Source: Caldanaerobacter subterraneus (lineage in GTDB: Bacteria > Bacillota > Thermoanaerobacteria > Thermoanaerobacterales > Thermoanaerobacteraceae). Taken from it: a stretch of 64,000 bases of DNA. The translations under genes were made by a program, and so were the position numbers. The notes beneath the pieces were generated by a model. The model had not been told where the DNA came from and made no database searches. It saw nothing but the letters and a program-made list of their open reading frames with translations. The stretch spans positions 1 to 64,000 of the forward strand of contig NZ_SLWU01000009.1 in NCBI RefSeq assembly GCF_004345675.1, written 5' to 3'. This document shows, one piece after another, positions 55,615-64,000 of this stretch (the first letter of the stretch is position 1; every line of letters starts with the position of its first letter).

Positions 55615-56712
55615 TCAGAAGTTTATTTTCTGCCTTCTCATGCTGATACTCTCTAAAAGCCCTATCGCCATCATGTCCACTACCATAGCACTTCCCCCAT
55701 AGCTCATAAAAGGAAGAGGAATACCGGTGATTGGCATAAGCCCAATTGTCATGCCTATATTTTCAAATATGTGAAAGGTGAACATGGCAATTATCCCGAC
55801 TGCCACAAGCATTCCGTACTTGTCCTTGGCATTATACGCAATTTTCCAGGCTTTATAAAGCATTATGGCGTAAAGGATTATAAGAAAAGTAGCACCTACG
55901 AATCCTAATTCCTCCCCAACAACAGAAAAGATGAAGTCTGTCCAAGCCTCTGGAAGGTAATAAAGCTGGGTCTGGCTGCCGTGAAAAAGTCCTTTCCCCC
56001 AGAACATCCCTGAACCTACTGCTATCTTTGACTGTATCACGTGATAGCCTATCCCCATTGGGTCCAATTCGGGGTTTAAAAAGGACAAAAGACGATTTCT
56101 CTGATAGGGCTTTAAGAGTTTGTATCCAATAGGCAGCATTGCAATTCCTATTGCAAAAAGTTGCGCGAGCACTTTAGTCCTTATTCCAGATATATATACA
56201 ATTGCCAAAAAAATTGCTATAAAGACAAGCCCTGTCCCCAAATCAGGTTGCAACATCACAGCAATAAAAGGAATTCCTACATATACAAGAGGGCCTATGA
56301 GCTCTCTGAAAGATTTGATTTCTTCCTGATTGCTGAACATGTTAGCTAAAGTGAGCACCAAGGCTAACTTAGAAAACTCTGAAGGCTGTATATCAACAGG
56401 TCCAAGGCTTATCCAGCTCTGTGCCCCCTTGCTGACCTTACCTATCACTAATACCAGTGCCAAGGCAATTAAGTTTAAAATATATATAAATGTGGAAAAT
56501 TTAGCTAGTACATTGTAGTCAAAAAGGCATATAAATGCAATTGAAATAAGTCCTATCAAAATTGCCACAGCTTGCACTATCACTTTTTTATATGAACCTG
56601 TCTGTAGGGCATGAGATGCGCTTGTGATAACTATGAGACTGTATATAGAAATTAATAAAACTACAATTAAAAGCCCCCAATCAAAATTTTTAAGAAGCTT
56701 TCTATCAAACAC
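55615..56712 (-). CDS. rodA: RodA, SEDS peptidoglycan polymerase
   Basis: 365 residues, about ten helices. SEDS glycosyltransferase of the elongasome working with PBP2. Motifs: [46 protein letters not shown]-like [11 protein letters not shown], and [15 protein letters not shown]. RodA rather than FtsW because of the mre/pbp2/min context. Start ATG with SD GGGAG. Confidence 0.95.
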
Positions 56713-56777
56713 AGCTATTCTCCCTTCTTAAAAAATCCAATTTGTATTATACCATACAATAAAAGTTTTAACTACAT

Positions 56778-56802
56778 AAAAAAACTGGCTGGTCGCCAGT
56801 TT
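56778..56802 (-). terminator. minE terminator
   Basis: Minus strand: AAACTGGC (56802-56795), loop, GCCAGTTT (56789-56782), then TTTT. The minE stop lies at the stem base. Confidence 0.9.
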
Positions 56803-57076
56803 ACCTTATCACCTGTTTCATCTTTTTTATGGGAATGTTAGCGTGAAGGGCAGAAATGAAAGTGTCATCGCTTTTTCTCTCTTTCGTAATCTCAACTCTA
56901 AGTCCTTTTTCATCTATATCTACATAATTTGAGATTACGTTTAAAATGTCTTCTTTTATCATCTCCAAAAATCGCGGAGACGTATCTATCCTGTCGTGAA
57001 CCAGCAGAAGCTGGAGCCTCTCTTTTGCTATGTCTTTACTGTTGCTCTTTCCGCCAAAGGCTTTGAACAAATCCAT
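56801..57076 (-). CDS. minE: Cell division topological specificity factor MinE
   Basis: 91 residues. MinE drives MinD off the membrane so MinCD oscillates. The N-terminal membrane and MinD-binding part has KDIAKERLQLLLVHDR; the C-terminal domain (about 40-91) dimerises. Presence of MinE with MinC and MinD indicates an oscillating system rather than the DivIVA-only type of Bacillus. It lies 21 bases after minD. Confidence 0.95.
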   Translation of the reverse strand: MDLFKAFGGKSNSKDIAKERLQLLLVHDRIDTSPRFLEMIKEDILNVISNYVDIDEKGLRVEITKERKSDDTFISALHANIPIKKMKQVIR

Positions 57077-57097
57077 CTAAAAACACCTCCTTGACTT

Positions 57098-57892
57098 TTA
57101 AGCCATCTTGAAAAGCCTTCTTAGCCTGTCCATAAAGCCATTGCCTACATCCAAATTTATAAGAGGCACATTTCTGTCTAAAAACCTCTCAACTAAATTC
57201 CTGTAGGCCTGAGAAGCCAAAGACTTCTCATCAAGAACTATAGGCTCTCCTTTATTAGTAGAAATTATTATGTTCTCATCGTCCGGAATTACTCCCAAAA
57301 GGTCAATTGCAAGTATGTCAATTATGTCTTCTATATCCATCATATCTCCTCTTTTTACCATATCCATCTTGATCCTGTTTATCACAAGAAGCGGATTATG
57401 AAGTTCAGCAGCTTCCAAAAGTCCAATTATTCTGTCAGCATCTCTCACTGCCGCAACCTCAGGAGTCGTCACTACAATAGCTCTATCAGCTCCTGCAATA
57501 GCATTTTTAAATCCCTGTTCAATTCCCGCCGGGCAGTCTACCAGTATGTAATCAAACTCCTCTTTTAGGTCCTGAATTAACTTTCTCATCTGTTCCGGCG
57601 TCACAGCGGTCTTGTCCCTCGTCTGCGCAGCAGGTAAAAGGTATAAAGTGTCAAACCTCTTGTCCCTTATAAGAGCTTGTTTTAATCTACACTGCCCCTC
57701 CACTACATCTACAATGTCATAGACAATCCTGTTCTCAAGTCCCATCACCACATCCAAATTCCTAAGGCCTATGTCAGTGTCCACTAAAGCTACTTTATAA
57801 CCCTTCATAGCAAGGTATGTACCAATATTTGCAGTAGTAGTGGTTTTACCCACTCCGCCCTTTCCAGAAGTTATGACTATTGCTTCCTTCAT
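57098..57892 (-). CDS. minD: Septum site-determining ATPase MinD
   Basis: About 264 residues. Walker-type ParA/MinD ATPase that recruits MinC. Deviant Walker A GKGGVGKTTT, switch DTDIGLRNLD, DCPAGIE, and a C-terminal amphipathic membrane helix (GFMDRLRRLFKMA). The ATG at 57892 has GGAG 7 bases upstream and gives MKEAIVITSG. Confidence 0.97.
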   Translation of the reverse strand: MKEAIVITSGKGGVGKTTTTANIGTYLAMKGYKVALVDTDIGLRNLDVVMGLENRIVYDIVDVVEGQCRLKQALIRDKRFDTLYLLPAAQTRDKTAVTPEQMRKLIQDLKEEFDYILVDCPAGIEQGFKNAIAGADRAIVVTTPEVAAVRDADRIIGLLEAAELHNPLLVINRIKMDMVKRGDMMDIEDIIDILAIDLLGVIPDDENIIISTNKGEPIVLDEKSLASQAYRNLVERFLDRNVPLINLDVGNGFMDRLRRLFKMA

Positions 57893-57932
57893 CCTCTCAC
57901 TCCATTCCATTAATATTATCTTTTAGAATATT

Positions 57933-58577
57933 TTACCATAAGTCGCTGAGGTGGTAAAGTGGTCTTACAATTATTTTGTTTTTCCTTACCACAGCAATTT
58001 CAGGATACTCCACTTCCTCCTCTTTGTCAGGAGCTCTCGAAATTATGTTTGCTATTCTAAGCTGCATAGCCTTAAGGGAGGAAGCGACAATAAAAGCCTC
58101 TTTATTACCTGTAAAACCCGCATGAGCGATTCCCCTCAAAGTCCCCGTAACTACGATATTGCCAGCGGCCTGAACAAGCCCACCGGGATTTACATCCCCT
58201 ATTATTACTAAATTCCCGTAGTACTTAACCACTTGCCCTGACCGCACAGTACCTCTGTGAAATTTAGTAATCCCTTCTTCCAACCCATTAAATATTTCGT
58301 CATCTGTGACGTTTTTTATATGCTTTTCCTGAAATTTTTTTATAAAAATCTCTACTCCATAGTTTTTCAGGATAAAATCTTTGAGGTCTTCAAGTTCCTC
58401 ATCCTTAAATTTAGAATTTTTCACCCTGACATTTAAGGTAGCACCCTCAAAAAATTTAAGAGATTTTTCTATTCTATCTACAATTCTTTCCTTTAAAACC
58501 TCAATATCCACATCTTCATCCACAACAATTACAAGTCCTTCTTTTGTCCCTTGAATCTTCACAGGCTCTCTTACCAT
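57933..58577 (-). CDS. minC: Septum inhibitor MinC
   Basis: 214 residues. Inhibits FtsZ polymerisation away from midcell. N-terminal FtsZ-binding domain (1-100) and C-terminal beta-helix with GTVRSGQVVKYYGNLVIIGDVNPGG (short blocks) and AGNIVVTGTLRGIAHAG. First of minC-minD-minE; SD GGAGG. Confidence 0.94.
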   Translation of the reverse strand: MVREPVKIQGTKEGLVIVVDEDVDIEVLKERIVDRIEKSLKFFEGATLNVRVKNSKFKDEELEDLKDFILKNYGVEIFIKKFQEKHIKNVTDDEIFNGLEEGITKFHRGTVRSGQVVKYYGNLVIIGDVNPGGLVQAAGNIVVTGTLRGIAHAGFTGNKEAFIVASSLKAMQLRIANIISRAPDKEEEVEYPEIAVVRKNKIIVRPLYHLSDLW

Positions 58578-58649
58578 AATTTACCTCCAGTGTAATTTCA
58601 TCTAAATATCTATATTCTCCACAAAATGCATTTTTCCTGCTTTATAAAA

Positions 58650-58672
58650 GAAAAAAGAGGGTAAACCTCTTT
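58650..58672 (-). terminator. Terminator of the mre-pbp2 operon
   Basis: Minus strand: AAAGAGG (58672-58666), 5-base loop, CCTCTTT (58660-58654), then TTTC. The pbp2 stop codon is next to the stem. Confidence 0.8.
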
Positions 58673-60971
58673 ACCTTAAAGGAGTATTTACAAGATTAAA
58701 TGTCTCTCTTTCTCCGCTTTTACTCAGCCCAAAGTAGGCGTCAAATATATCTCTTGCCACATAAGCAGCGTATGAACCGCTTCCTCCTTGATAAATAACA
58801 GTAACTACCACAATTTGAGGATTGTCATAGGGGGCAAAACCTACGAACCAGGCGTAATTATCCCTTCCCTTTATGCCTACCTCTGCAGTACCAGTCTTAC
58901 CTCCTACAGTCATGGGAAAACCGTCAAATGCAGCGCTTGCCGTTCCCCCTCTTTCAGTAACTCCCTTCATGCCTAGCTTTATCGCATCTAGGTACTTTTT
59001 AGGAATGTCTATTTTGCCTAAAATTTCTGGCTCTGTCTTTTTGACTATATTCCCTTCAGCATCTACAATCTTGTCTACAAGGTGGAGTCTATACCGAATT
59101 CCACCATTTACCAAGGTTGAGATGTAACTTGCAATCTCAAGAGGGGTAAACTGATTGTCTCCCTGCCCAATAGCCGCATTGCAGGTATCAGCCAAGCTCC
59201 AATGTCTGGCGTAATACATCATCTCCCAAAGTTTTCTCTGCAATTTTGGATCTTTTATTCCCATTTTCTCTAACTTGAGAAAAGTATTGTAGTCACTCAA
59301 ATCTCCTTTGTCTACAATCTCTACAATTTTATTGTACTGCTCTTCAGTTATAGGGCCATCGGGGTTTCTTTCGCTTTTTACCATAGACCTTATAAGTGCC
59401 AGATAAAACTCTCTTTTATACTGGGGACTTGCGATAATCCCTTTAGCTTCCGGAAGCTCAATGCCTGTCTTCTGGTCTAAGCCAAATTTTTTAGCATATT
59501 CCACTATTTTATCTATTCCCATTCTCCTTCCCATCTCATAAAAATAGGTGTCTGTTGAGTACTTGATAGCATCTGACACATTGACCCAGCCCTGTGTCCT
59601 ACCGTATTCATTCCACAGCCAGTTTGTCTGCCCGGTAATGTATACACCGGGGTCTAGATACTTCTCATCCACAGTAGTGACACCTGTCTCAAGCGCCGCT
59701 AGAGCAACTATCATTTTAAAAGTAGACCCTGGAGGCACTGCCCCTTGGGTGGCGTAATTGAAGATAGGGCTCGGATCAACAGTTGCATCTCTTTCCCTAA
59801 AAAGCTCATTTACTACATCCTTTGGGGGACTTCCCGTAGCAAATATATTAGGGTCAAAACCAGGCACGCTGGCCAAAGCCAAAATCTTCCCTGAGTGTAT
59901 GTCCACAACTACTGCTGCTCCAATTTTTGCGTTGGGGCGCGGTTTCCCCAATTTGCCCTCCCTTAATTTTTGCATAGTATTTATGAGGGCTTCTTCTGCA
60001 GCCTCTTGAATATTCTTGTCTATAGTGAGAAAAACTGTATCTCCCGGAACAGGTGGCACTGTGCTTAAATTTTTGATAAGCCTTCCGTAATTATCAACTA
60101 CCACCTGCTGCCCTCCATCTTTCCCGTGTAAATACTCTTCATACAAAGCTTCAATTCCTGAATGTCCCACTAAGTCTGTCAGCTTGTACTTCTTTATATC
60201 TAGTTTCTTTAAATCCTCAGGAGTAATGCGGCCAATATAGCCTAAGGTTTGAGATAATAGGGTCCCATATGGATAATACCTTATCGGCTTTATGTTGATC
60301 ATCACGCCAGGAAGCTCTAAATGCCTTTCTTCAATCTCTGCCACTGTTTTCTGGTCCACATCTACTGCTATTTCGACTGGCTGGTACTGATTGTATCCCT
60401 GCTCTTCCATGAGCTGCCTCACAACCATTATCTTTCTTGCATCCTGAGGGCTCAAATCTTTTGAAATCTTAAATTTTTTCATTAAAATATCCCACGTCTC
60501 TTTTGCTGTGGCGCTCTCATTTATATTGTTTGCCTTCTTCCACGCCTTTTCCCTCTCTTTTAAGGTTTCAGGTGAGACATCTCCTTCATCAGGATTTTTA
60601 AAGTTAAAATAAGGCTCTCCTTTGTCGTTCAAATAAAGAGGAAGGTCATCTTTATACTTTACATTATTTTTTTCTAGTAAATGTATTAACTTCAATATAG
60701 TCTCATTCAAATGGCTGTCCACAACTTCACCTTTTAAAATGTCTACAGAAAAGCTAGGCCTGTTTGTAGCAAGTTTTACACCGTACCTATCTACAATCTC
60801 GCCTCTTGGGGCATCAATGGGAATCAAGCGAATCGCCTGCTTTATGGAAATGTCTCTATAATAGTCTCCCTTTATAAGCTGCAGGTAAACTAATCGGGAA
60901 ACAAGAAGTAAAAGCAGTATCCCTATTATAGAGGCAAGGACGTAAAACCTCTTTTTTAAGGCTTCACTCAA
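58671..60971 (-). CDS. mrdA: Penicillin-binding protein 2 (elongasome transpeptidase)
   Basis: About 766 residues. Class B PBP that cross-links peptidoglycan with RodA. One membrane helix (about 10-32), pedestal (DAPRGEIVDRYGVKLATNRPSF in blocks), then the transpeptidase with PGSTFK (active Ser), YSTDTYF (SxD in place of SxN), and GGKTGTAE (KTG). The frame opens with TTG at 60992; the TTG at 60971 has AAGGTG 6 bases upstream and is preferred. Last gene of mreB-C-D-pbp2. Confidence 0.95.
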   Translation of the reverse strand: MSEALKKRFYVLASIIGILLLLLVSRLVYLQLIKGDYYRDISIKQAIRLIPIDAPRGEIVDRYGVKLATNRPSFSVDILKGEVVDSHLNETILKLIHLLEKNNVKYKDDLPLYLNDKGEPYFNFKNPDEGDVSPETLKEREKAWKKANNINESATAKETWDILMKKFKISKDLSPQDARKIMVVRQLMEEQGYNQYQPVEIAVDVDQKTVAEIEERHLELPGVMINIKPIRYYPYGTLLSQTLGYIGRITPEDLKKLDIKKYKLTDLVGHSGIEALYEEYLHGKDGGQQVVVDNYGRLIKNLSTVPPVPGDTVFLTIDKNIQEAAEEALINTMQKLREGKLGKPRPNAKIGAAVVVDIHSGKILALASVPGFDPNIFATGSPPKDVVNELFRERDATVDPSPIFNYATQGAVPPGSTFKMIVALAALETGVTTVDEKYLDPGVYITGQTNWLWNEYGRTQGWVNVSDAIKYSTDTYFYEMGRRMGIDKIVEYAKKFGLDQKTGIELPEAKGIIASPQYKREFYLALIRSMVKSERNPDGPITEEQYNKIVEIVDKGDLSDYNTFLKLEKMGIKDPKLQRKLWEMMYYARHWSLADTCNAAIGQGDNQFTPLEIASYISTLVNGGIRYRLHLVDKIVDAEGNIVKKTEPEILGKIDIPKKYLDAIKLGMKGVTERGGTASAAFDGFPMTVGGKTGTAEVGIKGRDNYAWFVGFAPYDNPQIVVVTVIYQGGSGSYAAYVARDIFDAYFGLSKSGERETFNLVNTPLR

Positions 60972-60982
60972 CTCTATCACCT

Positions 60983-61501
60983 TCAAAACCAACTTTTTCT
61001 AGAAAAAAGTTTTTTATTCTCACTCACATATCTGTTAAAAGCCACGATGTACCTGTACACAAAGGCAACAATGAGGGAATTGTACACTGATTGTATCATC
61101 CCTACATCCAAAAGGCTTTCTAAAAAGTTAAACTGGTACTTCATCAAGACCATTGAAAACATGATTATCAAGTTGTAGAGTAATGTACCTAAGAAGGTAA
61201 ACACGAAGGCCACAAAAGTGCTTTCTTTAAAGACATTTTTGCTCAAAAGCCCTGTGATATAAGATACAACAAACAAAGAAAATGTGCTGACTCCCAAGGC
61301 GTTATTAAAGATGACATCCTGGACAAGACCCGCAAAAAGGCTTAAGTAAACTGCTTCCCAAGGCCCGTTCAAAAGAGATAAGCTCAAGACAAAGATAAAG
61401 ACTGCGTCAGGTTTTATGCCTAAGATATCAATAAACTTAAAAAGAGAAGATTGGAGAATTATCAGCAAAAGAATCAATAAATACTTGTAGAGTCTCTTCA
61501 T
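60983..61501 (-). CDS. mreD: Rod-shape protein MreD
   Basis: 172 residues with five to six hydrophobic helices and family-like LLILLLIILQSSLF at the start and VQDVIFNNALGVSTF. Links MreC/MreB to the elongasome. It starts 4 bases after mreC, and pbp2 follows. Confidence 0.92.
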   Translation of the reverse strand: MKRLYKYLLILLLIILQSSLFKFIDILGIKPDAVFIFVLSLSLLNGPWEAVYLSLFAGLVQDVIFNNALGVSTFSLFVVSYITGLLSKNVFKESTFVAFVFTFLGTLLYNLIIMFSMVLMKYQFNFLESLLDVGMIQSVYNSLIVAFVYRYIVAFNRYVSENKKLFSRKSWF

Positions 61502-61505
61502 AGCT

Positions 61506-62336
61506 TTATTTCCCCGTTTCAGTCATGTTAAGGACGACAAACACGTACTCAAGCCTTTCAAAATCAGCAGCCGGCTTCACAAGTGCTTGTTTGAAAAGTG
61601 CTCCCGGCTCTTTTGTCACTTTTTCAACTTTTCCTATTACAAGGCCTTTTGGAAATCTGCTCATGCCAGAAGTGGTTATAATATCTCCTTCTAAGACCTC
61701 CGCATCAAGGGGAAGGTATATCATGACAAGTCCCCCTTGAGAGTCTCCTCTCACTATGCCATTGTCCCTCGTTCGGACGTCCACAGCACTTACCGAACTA
61801 TCTCTATCTATAATTGCTAAAACCTTAGCCCAGGTCTCTCCTACTTGTGTAACCTGCCCTACCATGTTCCCCTTTTCGTCTAAAACTGCCATTCCGGGCT
61901 TTATTCCATCTCTTTTACCCCTGTCAATGGTAAATATATTAAACCAGTTGCCAGGATTTTTACCTGTGATAGAAGCTAACTTAAGGTCAAGCTCTGGATT
62001 TTCTGTCTTAAAATCAAGCGCTTCTTTTAGCCTCAGATTTTCATTTTTTAATTCCTGAAGCTCTATATTTTCCTTCCTCAATTTCTCCACTTCTTTTTGA
62101 AGCTTTTCATTTGTAGCCCTTAAAGTCCCAATCTCTCTTATAGAGGAAAAAAAATCAGAAATGCCATTTGTCATCCGATAAAAGGCCTTGCCTACAGGAG
62201 TAAACACACTGCCTATCACAGATTCTGCTTTCGTAAGATATCTCTCTGTATCATAAGTATAAGCCATGGCGGCAATAAGCGCCACGGCTATTAAAAGCAC
62301 CAAAATAAGCTGCCTATTTCTAAAAAAACGGGGCAC
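61506..62336 (-). CDS. mreC: Rod-shape protein MreC
   Basis: 276 residues. Membrane anchor (about 9-25), coiled coil (about 65-110; LQKEVEKLRKENIELQELKNE) and two beta domains with ASITGKNPGNWFNIFTIDRG in blocks and GMAVLDEKGNMVGQV. Scaffold between MreB and PBP2/RodA. It lies 12 bases after mreB. Confidence 0.95.
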   Translation of the reverse strand: MPRFFRNRQLILVLLIAVALIAAMAYTYDTERYLTKAESVIGSVFTPVGKAFYRMTNGISDFFSSIREIGTLRATNEKLQKEVEKLRKENIELQELKNENLRLKEALDFKTENPELDLKLASITGKNPGNWFNIFTIDRGKRDGIKPGMAVLDEKGNMVGQVTQVGETWAKVLAIIDRDSSVSAVDVRTRDNGIVRGDSQGGLVMIYLPLDAEVLEGDIITTSGMSRFPKGLVIGKVEKVTKEPGALFKQALVKPAADFERLEYVFVVLNMTETGK

Positions 62337-62348
62337 TTAAAACACCTC

Positions 62349-63389
<1,041 letters not shown>

Positions 63390-64000
63390 TTATTCAAAAT
63401 CATAATACCCTTTTTCTTTGAGACTTATACCTCTCCCATCTCCAATTATAACATGGTCCAAGACTTTTATTCCAAGAATATTACCCGCTTCCACCAATCT
63501 TTTTGTCACTTCTACATCCTCCCTGCTAGGAGTAGGGTCTCCACTCGGATGGTTGTGAACTAAAATTATAGAAGAAGCAGACCTTTCTATAGCAGCTTTA
63601 AACACCTCCCTAGGATGAACGATTGAGGTGTTTAAACTCCCTATAGAAATCGTCTCAATGGCAATTATTTTATTTTTAACGTTTAGCATCACTACTTTGA
63701 AATGCTCTTTAGAAAGGTACCTCATTTCCTCCATCAAAAGGTTTATGACGTCTTCAGGAGAAGTTACAGAAAAATTTTCCCCTTGCGTAGAAAGCATCAA
63801 TCTTCTTCCTAACTCCACTGCCGCTTTTAATTTTACAGCTTTTGCTATTCCAATCCCCCTTATATTCGCAAGCTTTTCCACACTTGAGTTGACAATAAAC
63901 TTTAATCCTCTCTCCTCTGTAATGAGCTTTTGAGCCAAACTTATAGCATTTTCTCTTCTGCTCCCTGTACCTATTATTATGGCAATCAATTCGGCATTTG
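63390..64000 (-). CDS. radC: RadC/JAB1-MPN domain protein, 5' end outside window
   Basis: 203 codons visible; the family has about 225-230 residues, so roughly 20-25 N-terminal residues lie beyond the right edge. The visible part begins NAELIAIIIGTGSR, has a helix-hairpin-helix (LANIRGIGIAKAVKLKA) and the JAB metal site VHNHPSGDPTPSREDVEVT. Named for DNA repair, but its role is disputed. radC upstream of mreBCD is the common Firmicutes order. Confidence 0.94.
   Translation of the reverse strand, partial: NAELIAIIIGTGSRRENAISLAQKLITEERGLKFIVNSSVEKLANIRGIGIAKAVKLKAAVELGRRLMLSTQGENFSVTSPEDVINLLMEEMRYLSKEHFKVVMLNVKNKIIAIETISIGSLNTSIVHPREVFKAAIERSASSIILVHNHPSGDPTPSREDVEVTKRLVEAGNILGIKVLDHVIIGDGRGISLKEKGYYDFE

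Overview
The window looks like a chromosome segment of a low-GC, thermophilic, spore-forming anaerobe of the Thermoanaerobacter/Caldanaerobacter type. This is inferred from the AT-rich sequence, strong sigma-A promoters, many GTG/TTG starts behind strong Shine-Dalgarno (SD) sites, sporulation genes (gpr, spoIIP, spo0E, spo0B, spoIVFA/FB, dacF-like), a clostridial ferredoxin and rod-shape genes. Almost all genes are on the minus strand, in compact operons that often overlap by 4 bp. No database search was possible; names rest on motifs, lengths and gene order.

Layout. 0.1-7.3 kb: ferritin, then the CIRCE-controlled heat-shock operon hrcA-grpE-dnaK-dnaJ-prmA-rsmE. 7.3-20.8 kb: hemW, lepA, a glycosyltransferase, a large phosphatase-like membrane protein, spoIIP, gpr, a holin-like protein, rpsT (plus strand), holA, comEC and a beta-lactamase-fold hydrolase. 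20.8-32.1 kb: HAD hydrolase, ECF S-component, spo0E-like, alaX, ilvE, ferredoxin, tRNA-Gln and tRNA-Glu (plus strand), DUF3307 and SatD proteins, gltX, pgpA, a secreted coiled-coil protein, comEA and a D,D-carboxypeptidase.

32.1-43.7 kb is the accessory part. A complete c-di-AMP (ydaO/yuaA-type) riboswitch with promoter and terminator precedes an opine-dehydrogenase-like gene, a B12-binding TIM-barrel mutase-like gene and an asparagine-synthetase-like gene whose glutaminase site is destroyed. I propose this as a c-di-AMP-controlled pathway for an unusual amino-acid derivative, possibly an osmolyte or lactam; this is the strongest candidate for an undescribed system. Next comes the remains of a flavin-based extracellular electron transfer (EET) locus: an FMN-binding lipoprotein, ApbE flavin transferase and an EetB-like protein are intact, while the UbiA prenyltransferase, the polyprenyl synthase and EetA are broken. 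It abuts a decayed IS110-family element that still carries a GC-rich, structured leader resembling a bridge-RNA locus.

43.8-64 kb: nadD-yqeK-LCP-rsfS, the rplU-prp-rpmA-spo0B-obg block, rng with two radical-SAM-associated genes, spoIVFA/FB, mgsA, rodA, minCDE, pbp2-mreDCB and radC (cut by the window end). This is the conserved Firmicutes cell-shape and division neighbourhood. Two sporulation genes, spoIIP and spoIVFA, have their SD sites buried in perfect hairpins.
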